Part shown: piece by piece, positions 1 through 6,842 of the stretch | Layout of the letters: every line of letters starts with the position of its first letter | How positions within the stretch are numbered: position 1 is the stretch's first letter | Assembly (NCBI GenBank): GCA_009778235.1 | Contig: WRKE01000251.1 | Coordinates: forward strand, 1-9,202 | Direction of reading: 5' to 3' | Source of the DNA: Pseudomonadota bacterium | GTDB taxonomy: Bacteria > Desulfobacterota > Desulfobulbia > Desulfobulbales > Desulfobulbaceae | Length of the DNA: 9,202 bases | Notes under the pieces: model-generated | What the model was told of the DNA's origin: nothing | Databases searched by the model: none | What the model saw: only the letters and a program-made list of their open reading frames with translations | Made by a program: the position numbers and the translations under genes

Positions 1-72
1 GCGATGCAGGGACTTGAACCCCGGACACTACGGATATGAGCCGTATGCTCTAACCGGCTGAGCTACATCGCC
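1..72 (-). tRNA. tRNA-Met (CAU anticodon), 3' end cut by window edge
   Basis: Read on the minus strand, the sequence folds as a cloverleaf. The acceptor strand GGCGATG pairs with CATCGC at the window edge. There is a D-arm GCTC/GAGC, an anticodon stem TACGG/CCGTA enclosing the loop CTCATAT (anticodon CAU), a five-base variable loop, and a T-arm with the loop TTCAAGT. The last acceptor base, the discriminator and any CCA lie outside the window. CAU is shared by elongator Met, initiator Met and the lysidine-modified Ile2 tRNA. The first acceptor base pairs normally (G1 with C72 expected), which argues against initiator. The D-loop resembles elongator Met, but Ile2 cannot be excluded without the discriminator base. 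The gene lies downstream of the groEL terminator and has its own promoter. Confidence 0.93.
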
Positions 73-105
73 AGTATCTAAAAAGCCGGATGGCTTGAAG
101 GCGGC

Positions 106-134
106 AATATTCTAGATTTCCCCTTGTTTGTCAA
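106..134 (-). promoter_or_regulatory. Candidate promoter of the tRNA gene
   Basis: On the minus strand a perfect -35 box TTGACA (129-134) is followed, 17 bp on, by AATATT (106-111; four of six matches to TATAAT). The next bases are the GC-rich discriminator GCCGCC, a pattern typical of stable-RNA promoters under stringent control. Transcription would begin near position 99, about 27 nt before the mature 5' end of the tRNA, leaving a short leader for RNase P to remove. The position between the groEL terminator and the tRNA fits. The start site is inferred. Confidence 0.6.
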
Positions 135-138
135 CAAG
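123..138. repeat. Inverted repeat over the tRNA promoter -35 box
   Basis: CTTGTT (123-128) and AACAAG (133-138) form a perfect 6-bp inverted repeat with a 4-bp spacer, and the -35 box TTGACA lies inside it. It could be an operator for an unknown regulator, or chance in AT-rich promoter DNA. No known regulator motif is recognised. Confidence 0.35.
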
Positions 139-182
139 AAATCTCTTTAGTGACAACATCTTGTTTTCACAGGATATTCACC

Positions 183-227
183 AAAAAATAATGCCCTTTC
201 CCACGACAAATCAGCGGGAAAGGGCAT
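183..227 (-). terminator. Rho-independent terminator of groESL
   Basis: On the minus strand, 36 nt after the groEL stop codon, a perfect 12-bp stem (216-227 with 191-202, ATGCCCTTTCCC-type arms) with a 13-nt loop is followed by TATTTTTT (183-190). There is no T-tract on the plus-strand side, so it acts for the minus strand only. It separates the chaperonin operon from the tRNA gene. Confidence 0.93.
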
Positions 228-263
228 CGGTTCACAACCGGGCTTCGGTGCGGACCAAGCGGC

Positions 264-1925
<1,662 letters not shown>

Positions 1926-1955
1926 TCAATAATTCGTTAGGACTGATCCCTTTTA

Positions 1956-2246
1956 TTATGCCTGTACCACACCAAGGATATCTTCCTCGCGCATTATCAG
2001 GAAATCCTCTCCGTCCAGTTTCACCTCGGTGCCTCCATATTTGGAGAACAAGACCCGGTCACCGACCGTCAGGTCGATGGCAACGCGCTCACCGGCGTCA
2101 TTCCGCTTGCCGGGACCAATAGCGACGATTTCACCTTCAGCCGGTTTTTCCTTGGCTGAATCGGGGATAATGATGCCGCCGGCGGTTTTCTCTTCTCCTT
2201 CCAATCTCTTGACCAGAATACGGTCATTCAATGGACGAATCTTCAT
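1956..2246 (-). CDS. groES: Co-chaperonin GroES (10 kDa, Hsp10)
   Basis: GroES forms the heptameric lid that binds the GroEL ring and closes the folding chamber. The 96-residue product matches the family length. It begins [15 protein letters not shown]. The mobile loop covers roughly residues 16-33 and carries the GroEL-contacting hydrophobic tripeptide III at 25-27 in GGIIIP. The body contains [12 protein letters not shown] and ends in [10 protein letters not shown]. The reading frame stays open upstream to position 2339, but the ATG at 2246 is chosen: it gives the universal GroES N-terminus and is preceded by the strong Shine-Dalgarno AGGAGGA with a 6-nt spacer. It is first in the groES-groEL operon. 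Its leader carries candidate control elements, listed separately: an SD-pairing stem, inverted repeats and a promoter. Confidence 0.99.
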   Translation of the reverse strand: MKIRPLNDRILVKRLEGEEKTAGGIIIPDSAKEKPAEGEIVAIGPGKRNDAGERVAIDLTVGDRVLFSKYGGTEVKLDGEDFLIMREEDILGVVQA

Positions 2247-2252
2247 GGACAC

Positions 2253-2286
2253 TCCTCCTTCTTTTTTAGATGTAAACACAGGAAAA
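2253..2286 (-). promoter_or_regulatory. groES Shine-Dalgarno with a possible sequestering stem
   Basis: In the groES leader, UUUUCCU (2280-2286, minus strand) can pair with the entire Shine-Dalgarno AGGAGGA (2253-2259) as seven consecutive base pairs, two of them adjacent G-U wobbles. The loop is 20 nt and could add three inner U-A pairs. A run of U opposite AGGA is the hallmark of fourU RNA thermometers, a class reported upstream of heat-shock chaperone genes. The pairing is seen in the sequence; regulation by temperature is inference. The neighbouring T7 and A6 tracts offer competing pairings. Confidence 0.4.
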
Positions 2287-2294
2287 CAAAAAAA

Positions 2295-2343
2295 CGTTCG
2301 AACCGAGGGGAATGGTTTGATGTCCGACGGTCGGTTCAAACCG
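2295..2343. repeat. Cluster of inverted repeats in the groES upstream region
   Basis: Two similar dyads lie about 38 bp apart, centre to centre. One is CGGTT-N2-AACCG at 2332-2343; the other contains the palindrome GTTCGAAC at 2296-2303, reading CGGTTCGAACG on the minus strand. A related half-site, CCGAACC, occurs on the minus strand at 2386-2392 inside the candidate promoter spacer. The first dyad also overlaps a nested inverted repeat: GGTTTGA (2314-2320) and TCAAACC (2336-2342) enclose CCGA-CGG-TCGG. These could be repressor operators or leader RNA hairpins. None matches the CIRCE element. Confidence 0.45.
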
Positions 2344-2379
2344 CGCTAGTGGACGAAAACGAAGCTCAAACTGCGCAAA

Positions 2380-2407
2380 ATAATAGGTTCGGTTAATAAA
2401 AAATCAA
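2380..2407 (-). promoter_or_regulatory. Candidate groESL promoter
   Basis: On the minus strand TTGATT (2402-2407) and TATTAT (2380-2385) are separated by 16 bp, matching four and five of six consensus bases for a housekeeping sigma factor. Transcription would start near 2373, giving a leader of about 127 nt. The same bases can be read as a heat-shock sigma-32-like pair, CTTGAT then AACCTATTA with a 13-bp spacer; that reading is weaker. The -35 box abuts the T-tract of the preceding ilvE terminator. Confidence 0.42.
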
Positions 2408-2444
2408 GGGAGGGTTGAACGAAAAAAACGTATCGCCCAACCCT
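2398..2444 (-). terminator. Probable terminator after ilvE
   Basis: About 46 nt after the ilvE stop codon, the minus strand has AGGGTTG (2438-2444) pairing with CAACCCT (2411-2417). The 20-nt loop contains a short inner stem ACG/CGT around seven T. A run of six T (2398-2403) follows seven bases after the stem. The stem is short and the spacing to the T-tract is longer than ideal, so it may be leaky. Confidence 0.45.
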
Positions 2445-2490
2445 TTAAGATGACTGAATTTAAGCGGGGAGAAATGGCAGGGAAATCGCT

Positions 2491-3576
2491 TTAACCCACG
2501 CGAACACGCCACTTGTGCAAGTCTTCGCACTCTCCGAATTGAATGGCCTGCAACTCATCGTACAGCCGCTTTGACAAGGTACCGGTCAGGCCCCCATTGA
2601 TCTGAACCCGCTCTTCCCGATAGCACAATTCGCCCACCGGACTGATCACCGCGGCAGTGCCGGTACCGAAACTCTCCTGCAGACGGCCGCATTTGCCGGC
2701 GGCCACGATCTCGTCGATGGAGATGCGGCGTTCGCTGACCGGATAGCCCCAGTCGCGGACCAACCGCAGAACCGAATCCCGGGTGATGCCGGGCAGGATA
2801 GATCCTTCCAGGGGCGGCGTAATCACCTCGCCATCGATCACAAAGAAAATATTAGAAGAGCCCACCTCCTCGACAAATTTATGCTCGATTGCATCCAGCC
2901 ACAGAACCTGGGTATAGCCTTTGGCATGGGCAAGATCCTGGGCCTTGAGGCTGGCCGCATAGTTGCCGGCGGTCTTGGCGTTGCCGACCCCGCCGGGGAT
3001 GGAGCGGGCAAAGTTGTCCTCAACATAGATCTTAGTGGGATTGAAGCCTTCGGCATAGTAGGCGCCCACCGGACTGCAGATGATGAAAAACAGATACTCA
3101 TCTGCGGGCCGCAGCCCCACGGCCGGTTCGGTGGCAATCATGGTGGGCCGGATATAGAGGGTGGCTCCTGGCGTTTTGGGCACCCATTCCTGATCGAGAT
3201 AGACCATGGCGCGCAAGGCCTGAAGAACCCGATCCTGCGGAAAACGGGGCATGCACATCCGCAGGGCCGATTGATTCATGCGGTCGAAATTGTCCTGCGG
3301 CCGGAAAAGAAAGATCTGGTCCTCCTTGCCGCGGTAGGCCTTCATGCCTTCGAAAATCGCCTGGCCGTAGTGAAAGACCATGGCAGCCGGATCCAAGGCA
3401 AAGGTCCGGTAGGGTTCGATGGCGGCATCGTGCCAGCCCTGCCGCCGGTCCCAGCGCATGGTGAACATATGATCGGTGAAGAACTGACCGAACCCCAAAT
3501 TGTTCTGATCCGGTTTCGGCTTCAGTTGGTCGACCGTGGCCTTTTGCAGCGTTATTTCAAGCTCCTTGTTGATCAT
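2491..3576 (-). CDS. ilvE: Branched-chain-amino-acid aminotransferase (PLP fold type IV)
   Basis: This PLP-dependent cytoplasmic enzyme transfers the amino group between glutamate and the keto acids of leucine, isoleucine and valine, the last step of their synthesis. The 361-residue product has the length of the longer BCAT subgroup that includes eukaryotic enzymes. Landmarks are FHYGQAIFEGMKAYRG at about 68-83, the PLP-binding lysine K201 in GGVGNAKTAGNYAAS, the class-IV aminotransferase segment EEVGSSNIFFV at about 236-246, the phosphate-binding stretch LPGITRDSVLRL at about 261-272, and GTGTAAVISPVG near 305-314. The ATG at 3576 fits the family N-terminus and follows AGGGTGG by four bases. 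The frame is open upstream to a TTG at 3702, but that extension looks like leader DNA. It lies 166 bp after nfo and probably has its own promoter. Confidence 0.95.
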   Translation of the reverse strand: MINKELEITLQKATVDQLKPKPDQNNLGFGQFFTDHMFTMRWDRRQGWHDAAIEPYRTFALDPAAMVFHYGQAIFEGMKAYRGKEDQIFLFRPQDNFDRMNQSALRMCMPRFPQDRVLQALRAMVYLDQEWVPKTPGATLYIRPTMIATEPAVGLRPADEYLFFIICSPVGAYYAEGFNPTKIYVEDNFARSIPGGVGNAKTAGNYAASLKAQDLAHAKGYTQVLWLDAIEHKFVEEVGSSNIFFVIDGEVITPPLEGSILPGITRDSVLRLVRDWGYPVSERRISIDEIVAAGKCGRLQESFGTGTAAVISPVGELCYREERVQINGGLTGTLSKRLYDELQAIQFGECEDLHKWRVRVG

Positions 3577-3635
3577 CTTTCCACCCTGCGTGCACCGGTT
3601 CTGTACCCCCGGTCTCCGATTTTCAAAATGATGGG

Positions 3636-3650
3636 CTTGCCCCTGGCAAG
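3636..3650 (-). other. Small perfect hairpin in the ilvE leader
   Basis: CTTGCC and GGCAAG pair perfectly around a 3-nt loop about 60 nt upstream of the ilvE start. The following bases include ATTTT but no proper T-tract, so it is not a clear terminator or attenuator. No leader peptide rich in Leu, Ile or Val codons was found to support classical attenuation. Confidence 0.3.
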
Positions 3651-3673
3651 GCTTCACCCGCAACGGTACCGGG

Positions 3674-3702
3674 AGCATAATCGATTGACCGGCGGGAAAC
3701 AA
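3674..3702 (-). promoter_or_regulatory. Weak candidate ilvE promoter
   Basis: On the minus strand TTGTTT (3697-3702) and TATGCT (3674-3679) are 17 bp apart. They match three and four of six consensus bases, which is weak. Such a promoter would start near 3667 and would need an activator. The FNR-type palindrome is centred about 72 bp upstream of that start, near the position used by class I activators of the CRP/FNR family. Confidence 0.28.
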
Positions 3703-3731
3703 GCAGTAGTCCGGCCAGTTCGCTTAATTTT

Positions 3732-3747
3732 CTTGATCCCAATCAAG
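3732..3747. promoter_or_regulatory. FNR-type palindrome TTGAT-N4-ATCAA
   Basis: TTGAT (3733-3737) and ATCAA (3742-3746), extended by a further C/G pair, match the FNR/ANR consensus in all ten specified bases. The site overlaps the nfo stop codon (3743-3745) and lies upstream of ilvE. In RNA it would be a 6-bp hairpin with a 4-nt loop, but no T-tract follows on the minus strand (AAAATTAAGCG), so it does not look like an nfo terminator. Binding by a CRP/FNR-family oxygen or redox regulator is inferred from the match alone. Confidence 0.45.
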
Positions 3748-4594
3748 CGGCCAGGGTCCGCAGCAGCCGCAGGTTTTCGACATCCTCGGCCAGATCATCC
3801 CCCTTGTCGGTCTCCAGGACCATGGGCAGGTGGGCAAGGCGAGGATCGCCTAAAAAATAACCAAAACCCTCCCGGCCGATGCAGCCCTGACCGATGTGTT
3901 CATGCCGGTCGACCCGGCTTGCGCATTCCTTTTTGGAGTCATTGAGGTGCAGGAGATGGATGCGGTGCAGGCCGACATGGAGCTCAAGCTGCGCCATGGT
4001 GCGGGCATATCCCGCCGCGGTACGGAAATCGTAGCCAGCGGCAAAGATATGGCAGGTGTCGACGCAGACACCTAGCCGTTCGGGATAGCGGCTGACGGCC
4101 AAAAGCCACCCTAGCTCTTCGAAACAACTGCCCAACGAGGTGCCCTGGCCGGCGGTGGTCTCCAGCAGCACCTTCAGATCGGTGTCAAGTGCTCCGGTAC
4201 GCTCCAGGGCCAGATCGAGATGATGCGCCACCCGCGCCACTGTCGCCTCGACCCCGGCGCCGCCATGGCTGCCGGGATGGATCACCACCAGGCCGATACC
4301 CAGCTTAAGACAGCGCCGCATTTCCGCAGCGAACGCGGCCACCGACTGTTCTGCCTTGTCCGGTCCACTGGCCAGATTGATCAGATAGGAGGCGTGGGAT
4401 GCCACCGGCATGCCACCGGTTTGCGCCCATCGCTCCTTGAACCGGCGGATTGCCTCCGGCTGCAGGGGGGCGGTTTGCCACTGGCGCTGGTTGGCGGTGA
4501 AAATCTGCAGGGCCTCGCCACCCACCGCAAAGGTCCGGTCAAAGGCCAGGTGCAGCCCGCCGGCAATGGATTGATGGGCGCCCAACAGCGGCAT
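3743..4594 (-). CDS. nfo: Endonuclease IV (AP endonuclease, zinc TIM barrel)
   Basis: Endonuclease IV cuts the backbone 5' to abasic sites and clears blocked 3' ends in base-excision repair. The 283-residue product matches the family length. All nine trinuclear-zinc ligands can be placed by alignment to the remembered E. coli Nfo sequence: H67, H106, E145, D179, H182, H216, D229, H231 and E261. They sit in the family motifs HPGSH, LETTAGQG, VDTCH, HLNDS, RVDRH and VLET. NQRQW at 35-39 is the DNA-recognition loop. The ATG at 4594 gives the standard N-terminus (MPLLGAHQSIAGG) and has GAGG eight bases upstream. A GTG at 4627 in the same frame would add 11 residues and sit seven bases after the surE stop; it is less likely. 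It follows surE by 40 bp, probably in one transcript. Confidence 0.97.
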   Translation of the reverse strand: MPLLGAHQSIAGGLHLAFDRTFAVGGEALQIFTANQRQWQTAPLQPEAIRRFKERWAQTGGMPVASHASYLINLASGPDKAEQSVAAFAAEMRRCLKLGIGLVVIHPGSHGGAGVEATVARVAHHLDLALERTGALDTDLKVLLETTAGQGTSLGSCFEELGWLLAVSRYPERLGVCVDTCHIFAAGYDFRTAAGYARTMAQLELHVGLHRIHLLHLNDSKKECASRVDRHEHIGQGCIGREGFGYFLGDPRLAHLPMVLETDKGDDLAEDVENLRLLRTLAA

Positions 4595-4634
4595 CAGCGG
4601 GACCTCGGTCGTGCGAACACAAAGCACACAACAA

Positions 4635-5387
4635 TCACATCTTCCATTGCCGGGTCAGGTAGGCCAAGCCCTCGTGGTTGGTCAGATCGAGCTGGATCGG
4701 GGTGACCGAGATATAGCCGTTACGCACCGCCTCTTCGTCGGTGTCGTCACCGCCGGACCAGTGGACGGTGCCGCCGCCGATCCAATAGTGCTTGCGGCCC
4801 CAGGGATCAAAGGTCTCCTGGATGGCGTCGCGGTACAGCCGGCGCCCCTGACGGGTGAAGCGGATGCCCTGGATTGAGCCGGCGGGCAGAGGTGGAATGT
4901 TGATATTGAGCAGGGAATTGGGCGGCAGATGCATGGTCAGGGCCATGGAGGCCAGCTTCCAGGCCACCGCCGCGGTCACCTCGAAATCATAGGGCGGACT
5001 GCCGGCCAGCGAAAAGGCCAGCGAGGGGATGCCGTACATGGTGCCTTCGATGGCCGCCGACACCGTACCCGAATAGCTGATGTCGTCGCCCAGGTTGGGC
5101 CCGGGGTTGATCCCCGAGACCAGCAGATCGGGCTTGCGGCGCAAAATCTTGTTGATGGCAATGGTGACGCAGTCGGTGGGCGTGCCGTCAATGGTGTGGA
5201 TGTGGCGCTCCACTTGCACCACCCGCAGCGGCCGATTCATGGTCAGGGAATGGCTGACCGCCGAATTGTCCCGCTCGGGCGCGACGATGACCGCCTCGCC
5301 CAGTGAACTGACCGCCTCGTGCAAGGCGCGGATACCCGGCGCGTAGACACCGTCGTCGTTGGTTACCAGGATGAGAGGCTGAAACAT
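4635..5387 (-). CDS. surE: 5'/3'-nucleotidase SurE
   Basis: SurE is a metal-dependent phosphatase that removes phosphate from nucleoside 5'- and 3'-monophosphates and is linked to stationary-phase survival. The 250-residue length fits the family. The N-terminal LVTNDDGVYAPGIRAL carries the metal ligands D11 and D12. The other ligands are S42 in the loop DNSAVSHS and N94 in SGINPGPNLGDDISYSGTV. GTPTDC at 68-73 and the C-terminal GYISVTPIQLDLT are also family motifs. The ATG at 5387 is preceded by GGAG nine bases upstream. It diverges from sbcD, with 222 bp between the two start codons, and leads nfo on the same strand. In many bacteria surE is next to pcm and rpoS or nlpD; none of these is visible here. 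Confidence 0.97.
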   Translation of the reverse strand: MFQPLILVTNDDGVYAPGIRALHEAVSSLGEAVIVAPERDNSAVSHSLTMNRPLRVVQVERHIHTIDGTPTDCVTIAINKILRRKPDLLVSGINPGPNLGDDISYSGTVSAAIEGTMYGIPSLAFSLAGSPPYDFEVTAAVAWKLASMALTMHLPPNSLLNINIPPLPAGSIQGIRFTRQGRRLYRDAIQETFDPWGRKHYWIGGGTVHWSGGDDTDEEAVRNGYISVTPIQLDLTNHEGLAYLTRQWKM

Positions 5388-5497
5388 GATGGATCTCCGG
5401 GTGATGGGTTGCGAAAGGCGGCGCTTTCATGGGTCGTGTTCCATGTCGATCAATGGTATAGTGACAGCCCTCAAGCCGTTGCCCCGATGACGCCGAC

Positions 5498-5506
5498 TAT
5501 TATACC
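5498..5506. promoter_or_regulatory. Overlapping -10-like boxes between surE and sbcD
   Basis: On the minus strand positions 5504-5499 read TATAAT, a perfect -10 box that would serve surE with a leader of about 105 nt. On the plus strand the same DNA reads TATTAT (5498-5503) or TATACC (5501-5506), which could serve the sbcDC side. No good -35 box is present at the proper spacing for either strand; the best plus-strand one is TTGCCC at 5479-5484, 16 bp before TATACC. This is a candidate divergent promoter region only. Confidence 0.3.
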
Positions 5507-5527
5507 GTCAATCCCGGAGATGCGAAC

Positions 5528-5593
5528 ATGAAATTGTACAGTTGTATTACCGGCCTGGACGGCAAAACCTTCCGCATGATCGGCCCCCATTGA
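5528..5593 (+). CDS. Small ORF (21 aa) upstream of sbcD, possible gene remnant or leader peptide
   Basis: The ATG at 5528 is preceded by GGAG with an 8-nt spacer and opens a 21-codon frame (MKLYSCITGLDGKTFRMIGPH). It stops at 5591-5593, sixteen bases before the sbcD ATG and in a different frame. The first 14 or so residues resemble, from memory, the N-terminus of the small DUF1737 proteins (KLYxxxTGxDDxxF). The rest of that domain is missing in every nearby frame, so this may be a truncated relic. Alternatively it is a leader peptide whose translation delivers ribosomes to sbcD, which has no visible Shine-Dalgarno. It could also be chance. Confidence 0.35.
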   Translation: MKLYSCITGLDGKTFRMIGPH

Positions 5594-5609
5594 TCCGCAA
5601 CCTATAGCC

Positions 5610-6842
5610 ATGCGTCTCCTTCACACATCGGACTGGCACCTGGGACACCGGTTTCACGGCCAACAGCGGCACGAGGAACAGGGCCGTTTTCTCGACTGGC
5701 TGGTCAAGCTGATCGAGGAGCAAGCCGTCGATGGCCTGTTGGTGGCCGGCGATATTTTCGACACCACCGCCCCGGGAAGCCGGGCCCAGGCGCTCTATTA
5801 CCGCCTGCTCCACCGCCTGGCCGCCTCGTCCTGCCGCCAGGTGGTGATCATCGGCGGCAACCACGACTCCCCTGCCCTGCTGGAGGCGCCGCGCGAGCTG
5901 CTGCGCCGCTTGAATATCCATGTAATCGGCATGGCCGACTCCGATTGCCGCAAGGAGATCCTGCTGCTCGACAACCCTCAAGGGGTGCCCCAACTGCTGG
6001 TGGGGGCCGTGCCCTATCTGCGCGACCGCGACATCCGCCACGCCACGGCCGGCGAGACCTTGGAGGACAAGGGCCGCTGCCAGCGCGAGGCCATCCGCGC
6101 CCACTACCAAGACATCTGCCGGTTGGCCGAAGAGCGGCGGCGCCAAATCGATCCCAACCTGCCGCTGGTGGTGATGGGACATCTTTTCGTGGCCGGCGGC
6201 AGGACCGTCGACGGCGACGGTGTGCGCGACCTGGCCGTCGGCGGGCTCGACCGGATCGAGGCCACCTGTTTTCCCGCAACCATCGATTACCTGGCCCTGG
6301 GCCATCTCCATCTCGGCCAGTTGGTGGCGGGCAATCCGTGCCGGCGCTACTGCGGGGCGCCGCTGCCGATGAGTTTTGCCGAGGCAAAAGCAACCAAGCA
6401 GGTGCTGCTGCTCACCATCAAGGGCCGGGAGACTACCGTTACGCCGATTGCGGTGCCGTGCTTTCAGCCCTTGGCCTCGGTGCGCGGCGATCTGCCCACC
6501 CTCCTGCGGGAGGTGGCCCGGTTACGGGCCGAGAACGCATCGGCCTGGGTCGAGCTGGTGTACGAGGGTGATCCGGTGGTTCCTGACCTGCGCGAACAAC
6601 TGCTGGCCGCGGTCGAGGGATCGGGCTTAAGTGTGCTGCGCATCCGCAACAACCGGATCTTCGATTACGTGCTGCGCCAGGCCGGGCAGATCGAATCCTT
6701 GGACAATCTCAAGGTCGAGGAGGTGTTCGAGCGCTGCCTGGCGATCAATGGGATCGAAGAACAGCAGCGGCAGGTGCTCCGCACCGCCTTTGCCGAGATC
6801 GTCGACTCGCTGGAGCAGGAGCAAACCGGAGGGGTGCCATGA
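5610..6842 (+). CDS. sbcD: Exonuclease SbcCD, subunit D (Mre11-type nuclease)
   Basis: SbcD is the Mn-dependent nuclease subunit of the SbcCD complex, which opens DNA hairpins, trims double-strand ends and removes protein-blocked ends. The 410-residue length is close to E. coli SbcD (about 400). The calcineurin-like phosphoesterase motifs are all present: D8 and H10 in SDWHLGH, D48 in GDIFD, N84 and H85 in GNHDS, H191 in MGHLF, and H232 and H234 in LGHLHLGQ. The C-terminal 130 or so residues correspond to the capping domain and the SbcC-binding region. The start is fixed by the family N-terminus MRLLHTSDWH, although no ribosome-binding site precedes it (CAACCTATAGCC). Its stop overlaps the sbcC start as ATGA, so the two subunits are translationally coupled. 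It diverges from surE. Confidence 0.97.
   Translation: MRLLHTSDWHLGHRFHGQQRHEEQGRFLDWLVKLIEEQAVDGLLVAGDIFDTTAPGSRAQALYYRLLHRLAASSCRQVVIIGGNHDSPALLEAPRELLRRLNIHVIGMADSDCRKEILLLDNPQGVPQLLVGAVPYLRDRDIRHATAGETLEDKGRCQREAIRAHYQDICRLAEERRRQIDPNLPLVVMGHLFVAGGRTVDGDGVRDLAVGGLDRIEATCFPATIDYLALGHLHLGQLVAGNPCRRYCGAPLPMSFAEAKATKQVLLLTIKGRETTVTPIAVPCFQPLASVRGDLPTLLREVARLRAENASAWVELVYEGDPVVPDLREQLLAAVEGSGLSVLRIRNNRIFDYVLRQAGQIESLDNLKVEEVFERCLAINGIEEQQRQVLRTAFAEIVDSLEQEQTGGVP

Noticed and set aside
2247..2339. Upstream extension of groES to 127 residues
   Set aside because: GroES is about 96 residues and begins MKIRPLNDR. The SD at 2253-2259 decides the start at 2246.
2247..2490. CIRCE (HrcA) operator upstream of groES
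   Set aside because: No TTAGCACTC or GAGTGCTAA half-site could be found on either strand of the interval.
3577..3702. Upstream extension of ilvE to a TTG start (403 residues)
   Set aside because: The extra 42 residues are not family-like, the TTG overlaps promoter-like DNA, and the ATG at 3576 has a ribosome-binding site and the expected N-terminus.
3732..3747. The CTTGAT/ATCAAG hairpin as a terminator of nfo
   Set aside because: No T-tract follows on the minus strand, so an intrinsic terminator is not supported.
2881..3945. A 354-codon open frame on the plus strand across ilvE and part of nfo
   Set aside because: It is antisense to two well-supported genes, has no recognisable domain and is the kind of long shadow frame common in GC-rich coding DNA.
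5547..6311. A 254-codon minus-strand open frame over sbcD
   Set aside because: It is antisense to sbcD, whose catalytic motifs are complete, and shows low-complexity Gly/Val/Gln composition without family motifs.
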